This document shows positions 1 to 14,246 of a stretch of DNA of 64,000 nt, piece after piece. Source of the stretch: Fistularia commersonii (lineage: Eukaryota; Chordata; Actinopteri; Syngnathiformes; Fistulariidae); contig JBBMNZ010000027.1 in assembly GCA_037954325.1 (NCBI GenBank), positions 5,208,001-5,272,000 of the forward strand, given 5' to 3'. The notes under the pieces were generated by a model, which was not told the origin of the DNA, did not search any database, and saw only the letters and a program-made list of their open reading frames with translations. The position numbers were made by a program, and so were the translations under genes. Every line of letters starts with the position of its first letter. Position 1 is the stretch's first letter.

Positions 1-660
1 AGCTCTGCACAACGACAATGACACACACTCAATCTCTTCCATTGAAGACTTAAAATAAATACAGCCTTTTGTACCAATTTTGTACCAAATTTGCACCATT
101 TTGGTCAGTAAACAGTTTATATTTGTTGGTCTGGGATGACTGACTCACTTGAGGTTTTTGGAAGTTTCACATTTCACTTTAGAAGCCTCTCAGCCTCACA
201 CAACGTGAGGAACTGACCACCAACAGGTACCTAACTGTCCAACAGCCCGCGGACAATTTTCTGAGCTACTCTTTATCCCAGCCTCCTCCTTCAGATCTCA
301 TCAGCTGGCGCAAACCTCCATTAAGAGGTTGGATCAAGCAATTGACATTGTGGCGCAGGGTCTATGAAGGGGAGGGCGAGGAACAGGAAAGGGATCATTC
401 TGTACATTCTGTACACAAGCACAAGGGAATTCAGACAGAAAAAAAGATCTCTACAGAAACAGACACCATGGCAGCAGTGTAATTAAAAACAGTGCAGAGA
501 CTACGATAGCAAGGGGCCTTTGGGGGAGAGGGGTCTGTGCACAAATTGGGCCCTCTATCATTATAGTTACTGGCTTTGTCGACTGATGCAAATTATTCTG
601 AAAATTACACTTCTAACCATTTTTACACTGATGTGCCTAATTGTCTTGCTCTCCCCCGCT

Positions 661-720
661 TTCTCTCTCTCTTTTTTTCTCTCTCTCTCTCTCTCTCTCT
701 CGCTGTGTGTGTGCGTGTGC
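661..720. repeat. (CT)n then (TG)n microsatellite
   Basis: CT dinucleotides run into TG dinucleotides. Low-complexity open frames here are artefacts. Confidence 0.9.
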
Positions 721-2850
721 ATGTACTTACTAGTGCATGCGTGTTTACACCCACACGTATTACATGAGCATCCTCTGTAACCAGTCAAAACGACATTATA
801 TCAGACGCTCAACGGGCCAAGAGCGGTAACAGAGTGACTATGGTTGTATAAGGATGACTATATAAATATCTACACGTCTACATATCTGCACATTTGCACA
901 TGTATGTTTCCGCAGCTTTTTGTTTGAAAATGTTTGACAATCATTTAGTCTTTCTATTGTTGCCCCTTATTGGCAGGAAAGGAGTTAAGGGATGATAGTG
1001 CTGATCGTTGCAGACTACTCATAACACTGTTAAAACAAATGAAATAGATAAAATATATGTGGAAAATAAACAAATATGTAGTTTATATATTCTATCATCT
1101 CATATTAGGATTCTGGTCAAAAACTACAATGAAAAATAATGACAAGAATTTTTCTTTTAATGTCTACAAGGTTTAGGCAAAAAAGGCTGATTTACAAAAT
1201 GAAATTCACCGGTGTTATTTCTGCCTTCGGTTTCACTGGCGATGTGAAAGGTTTTGAAAATGCTTTAAAAGGGAAAACGGCGAAAGCCATTTGGCTCCAG
1301 TATAGAGAGTATTTCTGCCGATCACCTTCTAATTTAAAAACTAGTTATGAATAATCCTCACTGGAAACTACGTAAATTAATGCCTCAATTACATTGGGAA
1401 CATTAAATGCTGAATTGATTCCACTCCTCTGTATTGTTATAAAGCTTTCTCTTCCATGAGAGTGCAGCACTTTTAAGGTACTGGATTAATGAAAGGAGGA
1501 TATAGGGTTGTCCAGATCGTCGACTATAACACTTTATATGAAAGAAGTAGGTTGTCTCTTTTTTTTTTCTTCTTTCTTAATTATACTACGCAACAATTTG
1601 TCTAAAACTTTGGACACCAGAATAACTGCATTAAATTGTTAAATAGCTGTATGATTTATCCAGAGCACTCACATGACCAATGAACAGGAGCTCATAAAAA
1701 TAGTTTTTCTTTGCCATGACAAGGGCACAATTCAACCAGGACCATCACCTCTCTGTGCCGCTATGAGTCACTCCGTGGCTCCACCTGAGCACCGGGGTGG
1801 GGTTGTAACGATCGCTGTGTGTAAGTGATCCATCCCAAATCGATTCAGACTGTCAGCATGGACTAGACATTCACCTCTGCCTGTTATCTCTATCTGTAAG
1901 GAAGCTTGCCTTAGTCATGGCCGTGACCACAGCCCCACACAGGCCGGACATCTCCAGTCACAACCTCCGTAGCTCGGATGATTCACCTTTTACACCAGCC
2001 TTGAGTCTTGTGTGTTCAAATCTTGAGTTTAACTTTGGTCAAATTAACAGCAGAGTGATGTCAGCTGGCTTATATTGCATTAATAGGCTAAATCTATAGT
2101 GACCTTGTTTTAGGTGAAGCAGTGTGATAATTGGAAGTCCTGCACAACATCAGGGATTACCATGTTTATCCTCCTATAATCCCCATAAATATTAAGACAC
2201 AACAAGCTACATGCTGATTAGCTTCAGGCAGGAGCAATCAATCAGAGAGTGATAAACAGCCCCCCTGGATTTGCGTGTATATAAAAGAAGGGTAAGTTAA
2301 TACAACAACCTTGTTACTTTAAATTTTCTGTCAGCTTGCATCATCGTAACTAAATGAAAACTTCTGTAGTGTTTAATTCACGAGAAACCAAACAACTTCC
2401 ACAAGAACTTCTTTGTAACACTGGATTTATAATAATATTTTGGGTGAAGTTGCCAACTTTAAATTGAAGTGAAATCTTTAATAGAGTAATTCAAGTAAAT
2501 AGTCAATTCTTTCCATAACTCTTAGTTGACAATCAGCAGTGTAAACATTTATCAAATGCCCCACACCTGTGGTTATGATGGCTCTTTTGGTAGACAGGAA
2601 GCCGTTTTGCCATCCTGCATATTTACCTATTCAGATGGGGAATGGCCAAAACTCCTCAAGCAGAACCTATTCACAGAGGTGCATTTTCAGGACTTCATGT
2701 TTGCAAATGACTAGCAAGTGCACACATAAAACCCCCAACCTCCTTGTGATAAAGAGACTTGTTGAAACCCAGACAAGCACGGCTGCTCAACGTCTCCAAC
2801 CAGACGCAGGATGGTGGAGACAAGTTGTGTAGTGAGATGGAAGAAGGAAG

Positions 2851-2883
2851 GAGGTGGGGAGTGGGGGGAAGGGGGGGGGGGCG
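2851..2883 (+). repeat. G-rich tract with G-quadruplex potential
   Basis: Runs of four, six and eleven Gs are separated by AGT and AA, enough for an intramolecular G-quadruplex on the plus strand. Confidence 0.6.
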
Positions 2884-4794
2884 CAGATTTACACTCCTTC
2901 CTTGTCTGTGTGACGCCATGATAAGGAGACACTAGAGCTTGTTTACATACGGCAATAGGAAAACAAATTGAAAATTCCTGCCGGGACGCAGATGCATATC
3001 GAAACAGGATTATTTTAGAAATAATCGCCTATGCCACAAACTGTCACCAGCTAATCTCCACTTTGTTAGAATTCAAATTACTTTCCCATGTTTACATTGC
3101 CATTACTGCAAGGCCAGGGTGCAGGGACTCTATGGGGGCCTATTTGCACAAGAGTAGCATTAAAAAACAGATAAAATAAACTTTCCATAAATATTACAAA
3201 ACAGAGAGAATGCCCAGGTCCTACTGGTGCAATAGGAATGTTGAATAGGAGAAGCTTTGGGAATAATGGAGACTGAAAGCCCCGCTATGAAGAGCAGACA
3301 GCAGACAGAATGCAGATTTAAAATGCGATGGTCTGTCGGACTGGAGATGAGATAGACTGGCAAAAGCAAGAGTCAATCACAAGTTGTCAAAAAGTGCTGT
3401 AAAAGGTTCTGCTGACCTCCACCTGGCCAGGGCATACCAGACTCAGTGGGGTTGAGCCAAGCAAATCTGGGCTTGGCTGAAAAGAATAGAAGTGCATTAA
3501 GTTTGAACTCTGTCAGAGGCAGAGGCATCTCTTGTCTCTGGATCAGGTTGCCGGTGTTTATCACTTCTAGCTGTGCTGGCACTGTGGGCAGACACACTAT
3601 CCCTTATCCAGGACTGTCAGTCAGCGAGTCAAGCCGTCCCACACAAATGAGCTCAGAGCATCATCCTGCTTCATCACTGGAGGGAGCCTTGAAAAGACAT
3701 GCGTGGCTTATTGCTCCATATCAAACTGATCAATGGGGCTTGTCCTCAAGTGAGAACGGAAGTAAGAATCTGTGCTAAACAGTTATCATGTAACAAAAGC
3801 TCCACCAAACCCATAGAGGATTAACTCCAAAATGCGCAAGTCCAAATGTAGTAAAAACTCAAAAATGAATTGATTTGAAGAGACTGGTTTCTGTGCACGC
3901 AAATGCATGCTGCGTTCGAGATATCATCAGACTGACTGCTACTTTTAAAGTCCTTTCCCATGGTCAGTGTCTCTGTGTTAGTCTATTTGTTACTTTACCA
4001 CTCTGTCATGGAGGCGGGTCTTATGGTTCCCAGAAGAATAAGAATGTGTCTTGTGGTGAAAACCACACTGTGCTACAGACACGGGGAGGATATAGAAAAT
4101 GAAAAAGATGAAGAAGGCAGTTCTCATCCGAGTTGATTTCATGCAAGATTAAGTCTGAGACCCTTTTGCTTTTGTTTTTCTAAATATTTCATCTTCTTAT
4201 TAGAGCTTTCTCTAACATTATTCAAATCAAGTTAATTTATCAATAATACATTGGAAAAAAAAACAGCAGCTTTTTTTACAGTCCGACTTATCTTGACAAA
4301 CAAATTAAACAAACTGATGGCCTGAAATTGGTGCGCAGGTTACATCGCGAACCTGATTTTGCAAAACTAACGTCCCAGGCTGAGAGCAGACAGCGACTGG
4401 CTGTGTCTACAGCTCTGCTGTGACTTTGCTCTCAAGTTCCCAGCCCTTGCCTGAGGCGGGAAAACGGCTTTGCTCACTAAGGGAGGGAGGATAGGGGGCA
4501 AGTGTGTGAAGGGAGGGGGGAGCAGACAGAGGTAGGTTAGATTAGGTTTGACAAGGTAACTCTTTGAAAAGGAGCCCGTTAGATGATTTATTCTCAAACA
4601 TCTCTCTATAATGAGCTAAAGCGTGTTTCTATTAACGCTGATGGAGACAGTGTAATATTCACTTCCTCAGACACTCAGTGGTCTGCTGTATCGTCTGCAT
4701 CTTCTCCCTATCCCCCGCCTCCTCATCTTTTTCACATCTTCCGTCCCTTGTGCAGGTCTGATATGCACACACGTTCCCATACCTATTCATTGAC

Positions 4795-4866
<72 letters not shown>

Positions 4867-4868
4867 TT
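4795..4868. repeat. (CTTT)n tetranucleotide repeat
   Basis: About 18 nearly perfect CTTT units, all pyrimidine on the plus strand. Confidence 0.95.
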
Positions 4869-4963
4869 CCCAGAAACAAAATAAGACTGCCCCATTGCTT
4901 GAGGAAGTACTTTGCTAACTGAAGTTCATGATTTTCATGACATTATAATCAGGGCTTTATAGT

Positions 4964-4984
4964 ATGTGTGTGTGTGTGTGTGTT

Positions 4985-5056
<72 letters not shown>

Positions 5057-5138
5057 TACATACACATATATACATGTATATATACATATACATATGTATA
5101 TATATGTGTGTGTGTGTGTGTGTGTATATAATATATTT
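4964..5138. repeat. Compound (TG)n(TA)n(CA)n palindromic microsatellite
   Basis: TG repeats, a perfect TA tract of nearly 60 bp, CA repeats, mixed TATACATA sequence, then TG repeats and TATATA. The TG and CA arms are complementary around the TA centre, so the tract can fold as a long hairpin or cruciform. Confidence 0.9.
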
Positions 5139-6823
5139 ATCTATTTATTCAGATGCTTAATATGTTGTGACCTCATTTCAACACCAACTCCAAGGCTACC
5201 ATTTCAAAACTTCCTGTGACTGAGGTGAACCAGACTGATAGCAGTGGTTTCAGGTCCCAGCTGCCAGGGGAGCGTTAGACCAGCAGGTCAGCGAGTGCTG
5301 GCACAGGTCGAACAAACTGAACAGGAAGCTGTGTTTCATTCTGTGATGGTGACAGAAATACTGTTTTAAAGAGAACTGTGATGGGGTGTAAGATATATAT
5401 GCCTGCTCTGAGCATGGCAGGAAGGAGCAGAAATAGATACAATCCATTCAGCAGTGCTGGGAAGGTGCAGCTCATCTTAGACAGCCACTTAACCGAGGAA
5501 AACAAACACAACTAAGACATGAAATTGGAGGGTATCTTCTAGTCTCTCAGTGAGGAGGTGAACCTAATATGTTGTCAAATAAAGAAATCATATAAATACA
5601 CTTCTGTTGTAGGTAATCACAGGATTCCTTTTCTCTTCATCCTATGAAGGCAAGATTGACTGCAGAGACTAAATAGACTTTCACAGTGAACATGTTGTTT
5701 ATGGTTTTATTGTAAACAGAGCAGAGTGAATCATGTGGTGTAGTTGTTTGGGTGCATTCACTCATGCATCCCTTCATCTCACTTCTCCAAAGACTGATGT
5801 TTGACCATAAAAGAAAAATAAAAATGAATATTGATTTTTATTTGCACAGAGGGGCAAGATTAGTGTTCTCTTATGTGTGTCATGATAGCGTCGGTATTGA
5901 TAGTTCTCATGCACACACATTTGTTTAGGGAGTTGAAGAGGTAAATCTCTGCTAAACCTATTCCTTTACAAATGAGAAAAAAAATAAAGCATCTTTTTAT
6001 CATATCCATAAGAGCACATAACTACAAGAGCATCAAATCTATGTTTTGCATTATAGTTTTGTTTTTGTTTTCATGTATTTTCCCTCTCTAGCAGCAGAAA
6101 GTCTGGGTCACTGGGTACCATTGCAATAAATCCCCTTAATTTATTGTCAGGACAGTTTGCTGAACTCTAGCAGTCATTATTAGGTAGCTCAGTGGAATAT
6201 GTCAGTGTGCGTTTTACAATCTGTTTGTGCATTCACACTCCAGCAGAAAGCCGTAGACTTGCATTCAGCTGACTTTTTGAAACTTGTAAAATTATAGTAT
6301 TTGTGATAACAGAAACTTCTGTACCTCTCTGTGTTCATTTTAGCCCCCTGACACAACAGAGTAGTGTCACTCATGAAACGATTTATATTTAAAATAATTA
6401 GCAAATTGGCAGTAATGAACACAAGAAACAGTAAATCAAAATACAGTATATATGTAGTCATCCGTGTATACAGTATACCAGTGCTCTTCAATGACTGCCA
6501 GTGTTTTCAATCTATTCTTAAATGATGCACTTTTGCCTTTCACAGTTACTCAAAAAGGGTGGCCTGGGTGGGGCAGGAACATGGAAAGCATGGTTTCAGG
6601 CAGCAAGAAGAAGAAACTCGAGTCTCAGCCCACATACTGTGGTTTCGAGGGCAGCAATGAGTGACAATGATGAGACAACTGATGATTCACAGTTTACTGT
6701 CAGAAGTTATATTCAACAAATCTATATTTTTGTTTCAGTGTCGCCTGCTACATAATCATCAGAACAGCAGTGCATGGCATGATATTATTTTGTTCATATG
6801 TATATGATAATTCTATATCAGAC

Positions 6824-6825
<2 letters not shown>

Positions 6826-6855
<30 letters not shown>
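6826..6855. repeat. (TG)n microsatellite
   Basis: Perfect TG run of 15 units. Confidence 0.9.
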
Positions 6856-6857
<2 letters not shown>

Positions 6858-7630
6858 AGGGGGTGGGAGAGGAGTATGGAGAAGCAAGGGGGTTACCTGA
6901 GTACCCTGCAACTGCAGATGGTGAAGTCCCTGTTGTCTATCAGTGGGGTATCAATGTAGACAGAAGATGCCCGTGCAGGCCTCTGTGTGTTCCCAATGTG
7001 TCTAAATCTTTCAGTGCTCATTGCTGCTTTACTGCATCTCTTCCTTCATCTGGTCCAATTAACTTCTTATCGTGATTGGGATGGGAACATGAGGTCACTC
7101 CTAACAACTTGCTAAATTTTGATGCCATATGAGTCACTTGAGGACTCACACAAAATGTAAAAGAACTGCAGAAGCAAGCCTCTCCACAGTTTTAAATACC
7201 AATAAAACATTATGATAAAAGTAGCGATATCAGTTATATCAATTATATCAGTTATAAGATAATATAATTGATAATATAATAATATCAATTATAATGCATT
7301 CGAATTATGATTATTTAACCTTGGAAATGATAACTGAACTTCTGCTGACATTAAAATGTGGATAGTAAATACACCATCAGCATTTAGATTGTTTTAGGGT
7401 GGTTTTTGTCACTTGGCCTTCGCCATGTTATATGAACATTGTCCTTATGGCCCTAGATACTGTGAGTTTTTCAGGCCCTGTAGAATCTGTCTAAACACTG
7501 ATACAGTGATTCCAGAGTTTCCTCTTGTCATGCAGAGATATCACAGATAAAACAAACATTAACCCATCCATCGTTCAACAAGTGAAAAGCAGGAAATCAT
7601 GTTTTTTTTAGTCCTGCAGTGTTTGTGTGC

Positions 7631-7632
<2 letters not shown>

Positions 7633-7675
<43 letters not shown>

Positions 7676-7690
7676 TGTGTGTGTCTGTGT
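7633..7690. repeat. (TG)n microsatellite
   Basis: TG run with a few C and T interruptions towards the end. Confidence 0.9.
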
Positions 7691-9970
7691 GTACGTGTGC
7701 TTTGAAAGGGCATAATTTCTGTTCACTCATATGGTGTGGGTTTACAACTGTCATTGTTACTGTAAAAGGTAACACACTCCTGATAAGAATGAACTCTGAC
7801 CAAACAGTCACCCTCTCTCCAATGTTTTTCTAACCTAATGCTGGGATCAGCTGAGGTCCTTGAAGCTGCTCGGTCCCCCTGGGCACATAAAACACTGTGC
7901 AGCTCATTCTCACTCCACCAGTGTCATGTCTAGTCATGCACATCAGAACAGTCTGCTGGACTCAGTGGCAGTGCAAGACTTTTGTTGCTGTCTTTTTCAT
8001 GCCATGGGGTAGTAAGATAATTAAAACATTTCTTACAACCTTATGCTGCAAAGTCATTTACTACAGGCTGTTTCTTCAATAAAGTTAGGCAAAAAAACAC
8101 AATAAACAACGTAATAAAAAAAAAAACAGTGAGAAACCAGGAAACCTCATCTGCTTTGAATGTCCCCAAATTGCTTTTGTCTTGTTATGGAATCCCAATT
8201 ACTGGTTTTCTGTAATTCCAATTTGTAAAGCAAAAATTTAGAAATCATGATATTCTTTACAATTTATCTCAGATATATAAACATTTGCTGGCAGTGCACA
8301 GATACAAAAATATGAAATGAATAAACAAATAAATAAATAAATGCTTCAAGTTCATGACACTGGAGCTAAGAGTCCAGGGGGATTGGCTGACACCTTTATC
8401 ACAAGTGAACAAATGCTTAAAATGATGAATCCTATGAGCCTATGGGGCCATAAACAAAACATTTAGGGTAAGTTTTAATGAGATTAACTGATGCAGGCTT
8501 ATCTGGAACACTGACTGACCAACTGATGTGAGGCCATATTTATGCTGACCTCAGTTTCTCTCCAACTGAATTGCAAGAAAACAAGTTTGCGAGCAGATGT
8601 GTCTGTGACTCGCTCCAAGATGCTAAATATGCATCAGTAGTTTCTTACAAAGGATTTATTTGAGACATGTTTGCATCAACGTACCTTGCAATGGCAACAC
8701 ACTTGGCACTATGGCACTTTTTGTGTGTTTGTTCCAAACCCATCCAAAACTTACAAGTATTGAAAAATACATTAAATGTTGTTTTTCAGCAGTCAGCCTT
8801 TATGAAAGTGTCAGTAAACTTATGGTAAAGGCAGTAGATACTGATCGCAATAATAAAGAAATATAATGTCCTATTGAACGACTAGAAAGTGAACAATTAA
8901 TCCAAAAAATGGTTGTCTGAGCCTGTGTTTTGCATAACATAATTAGCACTAAGTCAGCCGTTGTGCAATTCAGTTTAAAGTGATCTTAAGTGATTCTCCA
9001 AAATAAAAACCACAGGATGTCAAACTTGCTTGCCCAGTCACATTCCTGTTATTCACATGCTTCCATTATGTAAATCCATGGTTCGATAACTTTGATTTTT
9101 CACACTTAAATACACACACACAAACACACTCACACACAAGTTAATTTCTGATTATAAATACCATTACTCACTTACACATGGAAACGAGAGAAAGTGGACT
9201 CAATAAAATAAGCTTTTCTTGAGCAAATTACTTTTCAAGGAAAAAAATGACTTGTCAGGCACTCACCCAAGTGAGCATGTATTTTTAAGAATGCATGCAT
9301 GCTTTAAGCTGACCTAAGGCAATAGTTTTCCTTCAATAATGCAAACAAACATCTTTATTGCTTTGTTTGGTGGATGGCATGATTTATGAGAAAAACTTCA
9401 GATCAGCAGTATTTCCTTTGCCCTATACCAGAGGACAGTGAGAGGGCTGACTGCAGGGTGGAAGGTGAGACACCCGTGCGTAGTGCTTGAGACACACATT
9501 GCCCCCGGGGGTAAAAAGTCATATTTTTAATATTCCAACTCAATGACCACATTGATAGTTTTACATTGTTATGTTTCCAATGAAAATTTTGCATGTTTGC
9601 ATGCATTTTTTTCTTTTCTTTTTTTATTCCTACTACCTTGTTTAAGCCCATTATTTTATTCCAGGTGATTCTGGAAATATACTTTCAATTATTACAGGGA
9701 CTTATTGTATTATAAATCCACCAAAGATTAAAGTGAGAAATGGGTAGGAAGATGAGGGAAACCTAAAGTGCTGTGTTGGCATCTTACACATGCAAAGACT
9801 TATTAATGCATGTGCTCCTCTTGATGCAGCTTTACAAATGTGTGTACCTTGAGCTAAGATATTCCAAGATATCTTTCTAACTAAGTTTTGAGGTAAAACA
9901 AAAAAGGAGGGTTGAAAAAAAAAAAAAGCCTGAGTGAGAATCCAGCAGACAACAGAAGACTGTGTGTGCC

Positions 9971-10070
<100 letters not shown>

Positions 10071-12110
10071 ATCAGTGGATGCATATACTTTGCTAGAGTG
10101 CTTCTGGTGACGGTCGCTAACTGTAACCATATTATGAGGAATATCACACAGACTGGCTAATGAGCATTAGCATTACAGCTAAGAGATGCACAGGTGAAAA
10201 CATAGTGGAAGGAACCTCCTGAGGATATGTCTAACTTTTTAAATCCCCCTTTTTTCCCACTCCTTTATTTTTCCCCTACAGACCATTAGCCAGTAGATAC
10301 GTCCCACCTCCCCACTTCACCTCCTTTCCTTTTTTCTTTCTTTCAGCCTGGTGCAATTAGTGCTCTCAATGAATATTGAAGGTATGAAGAAGAATGGGGC
10401 TTTTTAGCCGTATCTCTTCCGCTAAGACCATAGCTCCGCTGAGGGATGGCTGAAGGCTTCGACTAAATCAGGATGCTGAGCTACAGCAACAGCACTTAAA
10501 GCCAAACAATCACTGATCATTTATTTAGTCTGCCTTATTTATTCATCTACGTTTGCCCTAACTCAGACCTGTGAATTACATGCATTAATGCAATTTTCCA
10601 TCCTTGAAACAGACAACTGCTGCTGCAATTAAATGAAGTCCATCACTATAGTTTTCTCAATTTAGGTGATCTTACATTTTACTGTTCAGTGTATGTAAAT
10701 ATATATTACAGGTATAATACATGTAAATGCCATTGTTTTATTTGTATCTAGTTTTTGTATTGTGAAGCCTGTTGCCCATTGTTGCTTTGGGTAATTTTTG
10801 TGGGGAAAAACAACAAATGTACCAATTATGTAGCAATTATGAGGCCCATATGGCAGGTTACTGGCTGGTAGGTCAGTGGTCCTCAGAGGAAATATTACAC
10901 AAATGGTCTGTCAAGTCTTTCTACCTATTTCATGGGACTATATTATCAGACACGTTATGAATCAACACAAAATCTGTCCAGTTCTGCTTTCACATCCATT
11001 TAGTGAAATATGTGTGCGGACGTCGGATATCAATTTACACAGGTGCAACATCTCATTCATTTGCATTCTTGTACAGCTCACTTTACATTCTATAAATACA
11101 AGCACTGTCTTAACTGTATCAGTAGCGCAGCGTCAGGTTCAGGTAAGGTGGTGGTCACTCTTTCTCTCGTTGTTTACTTTTTTTAATGAGAAAAGGCAAT
11201 ATCTGACAAAGTTTTTGGAAATTGATAACACAGTGTCATGATCCCACACACAGAGACACACAGACACACACACACACACTAGCTGATAAAGAGAGGAAAG
11301 TATTGCCTTATGTCTCTTACCACTTCCTTTCATATAACTGCGCTGTGGTGAGAGTCAGAATGCATAACATAAATGCACCACACATAGACAGTGATGCAAA
11401 TACAGGAATCACATACACACTCAGAGTCATTTCCAGGAAGTCACATCGTCTTGCTGTGAAATTGGCCACAGGCAGGGGCAGAGACACTTATCACTCTCAT
11501 TTCATGAGATTTAATGGGTCTCTACCTAAACTGAGAAACACATGCACTACAGTTTCACAGGGCCACATGTAGAAAAACCACTGCAGTAGCAGCAGCATAG
11601 ATACAAATCACGCATCAAGATATTGGAGGAAGACTACCGGCAAATAGAAGACAGCCTTGCAGCAGGCAAAGGCTGGACCACAGTATAAGAGAGGCTCCAT
11701 CCTTCCCTTTTAGGTCTATCAATGTTTAATGCAGTGGCGCAGAGAAGAGGCCGTGCCCAGGCCGTCATCCTCATAGGATAGGTCAGTGCTGGAGTTGTGA
11801 GGCTGGACACTTAGTAGCACCGATGTAAAGGAGTGGGACAGACAGTACATTCCCAGGGCAAGGTGTGTGCATTATCTTGAATGGTTTATCTCAGTAGAGA
11901 AAATGTTGCCTTTTGCCCTTTCTTTTTCTTTCGATGGCAAATTCAAAGATATTTCCACTCCTTCACCAGTGAACAATTTGGGTCTTTGAGAAATAGCAAA
12001 AAACTAATCTCAAAGTTTTGCCAGAAAATGCCTGATTACTGGGCTTATAAAAAAGAGGTTTTCTATTTTCTTTGTTTTCTGCTCAGTCCAGCAGCACAAC
12101 ACATTCAACT

Positions 12111-12143
12111 CTTTTTTTTTTTCTTTTCTTTTCTTTTCTTTTC
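12111..12143. repeat. T-rich (TTTTC)n tract
   Basis: Poly-T followed by TTTTC pentamers. Confidence 0.8.
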
Positions 12144-12558
12144 AAGGCACGAGCAGTCACACTGACCTTTCATGAGACGAATTTCTACTGTGACACAGTG
12201 ATGCCTGTTAGGTATCAAAGTGGCATTTACATGCCCTCTGGAGCTTTTATAGCAGATAGTGATGTCTCTCCTAATCTAGATCATGTCATATAAGAAAATG
12301 ATGATAGGATCCCCTTTGAAATCAAATCTCAAACAAACACATGCTTGAAAAAAAAAAAACAATCAGACATATTTACACTCTAACGGTGCCATAAGAGTTT
12401 AGAATTTTATGAGAGGATGTCCTGCAATGATAAACACACAATTGCAGCCCGTGGTCTGGCAAACATCTACTTTGCGATCAGAACTGGAAAAGATCTGCTT
12501 TCTTCTGGGCGACTCCAACTCAGTGGGATACACAGTCATCTCTCACAGTATGAAAGGT

Positions 12559-12662
12559 CTCTCTCTCTCTGTCTCCCTCTCTCTCTCTCTCTCTCACACA
12601 CACATACACCCACAGACAGACAGACAGAGAGACACACACACACCCACAGACAGACACACGCT
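12559..12662. repeat. Compound (CT)n(CA)n(GACA)n repeat
   Basis: CT repeats pass into CA repeats and then into GACA and CACA units. Confidence 0.85.
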
Positions 12663-13575
12663 AGTGTGCATTTTCATATTACATCTACAGTCTGTGATTA
12701 CCTGGACAAGAATCTACCTTCGCTGTCACATGGGCAGAGGTGTGTGTTTGAAGGGAGGAGTGATATAAACATTGTTACATGTTGACCTTCATCTGCTCTG
12801 GACATGGTGTGAGCCAATGAAAGAAAGAGTTTTATGCTTCTCTTGTTGCTTCTTACTGCTAAAACATTTGCTTTTGTCGAGATTTTGTTTTATGTCACAA
12901 TTTGGACTCGTGTGTCTCACTGGCAGTGACGGCAACGCACCAAAATCTCTGTCAACACACCAGCATGCAGCCATGAAAATATTAGCTTTGGCATTTGTCC
13001 TTAAGGGATGTCAAACCTGCGGCATCTGTGGTTTGCAGTCAGAGGGGGATGGAGAAAGGGAATAGAAGACGGAAAGAGGGAAGAGAGAGGGAAAGTGCTG
13101 ACTCTGACACCATCTCTGTGTGTCGCTAACACAGGAACCAATTAGCTGGAAGCCAGCTTCCGTTGCCTGTTCTGTTATAGGACCTCATCTCTGAGTCCCC
13201 AGGGCTGACTGCAGCTTCAGGGCTACGGTGGCACACATACTGTAGGCCAGCTCTAGAAAATATGTTGATTCTCATCAGACTTGGATGTGATGGGACCTTC
13301 CAGACAAAATCGACACGGATCGTCGCTGATCGATAGATAAATATATGGAAAAAATTTGAAATCGCAACTTTGACAGGCTTCATATAATATTTCTGATTAA
13401 ATAAAGTAAAATGAAAAAAAATCTTTCCAGATATTGCCTAAAATATTTAAGTTTCTTCTTTAGCAGTTCTCCACCCTTCACCCACCTTTTTAAAAATCAT
13501 ACCCTTGATAACATACTGGATAAACAGCATATGCTCAAACAGGCTCACAGGACTCAAAATTCCACCTTTCCACAC

Positions 13576-13602
13576 ACGAACACACACACACACACACATG
13601 CA
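13576..13602. repeat. (CA)n microsatellite
   Basis: Short CA run. Confidence 0.75.
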
Positions 13603-14196
13603 CAACCGTCACCTATACACACTGTCCTGCATAAAGAGGGCACGGGGTGACGCAGTCTTTTTATGACAATTATTGATCCTCTGTAGCACAGTAAAAAGTA
13701 TCCTCAGACAGACAACAGAAATAACTGTAACCATATAACAGCTTCCTGCCAGGGGAACAGATCCCGCAGAGCGGCCATGTGACCATACTATTCCTGGAGC
13801 ATACCGTAGACCCTTATGAGTCCAGGGCACTGACCAGGCATACACACATATAGAGGTGAGTAGTAGAGCATGGGAGAACAGGCAAAAGGAGAGGAGAGGA
13901 CAGGAGGGAAGAGGACGCAAGAGAGGATGGGAGAGGAGAGGAGAGTCATGGAAAAATGAAGACTTTGTCGGTTCTCCTTGGTGAAAAATGAGCAATTCCT
14001 GTTTCTTTCTGTTCACAGAGAGGCTTTCAGTTTGATTGTTTATGTTCAGCTCCTCTCCCTCGCCATATGGTGCTGTTCACTTTTAATTATGATAATATCA
14101 AAGTCTTTGTCTTGCATAGTCCATTTATGTAATAACATTTTCTCAATGCAGTACTCAACAACATACAAGTCCCTAAAACCTATCTCTCCCTCTCTC

Positions 14197-14246
14197 CACA
14201 CACACACACTCACACACACACACACACGCACACACAAACAGGCACA
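14197..14246. repeat. (CA)n microsatellite
   Basis: CA run with single interruptions. Confidence 0.85.

Larger units (their letters stand above)
1..4790. other. Intergenic, no supported gene
   Basis: AT-rich sequence with short open frames that show no recognisable domain, plus the CT/TG and G-rich tracts listed. I see no splice-bounded exon that I would defend. Confidence 0.6.
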
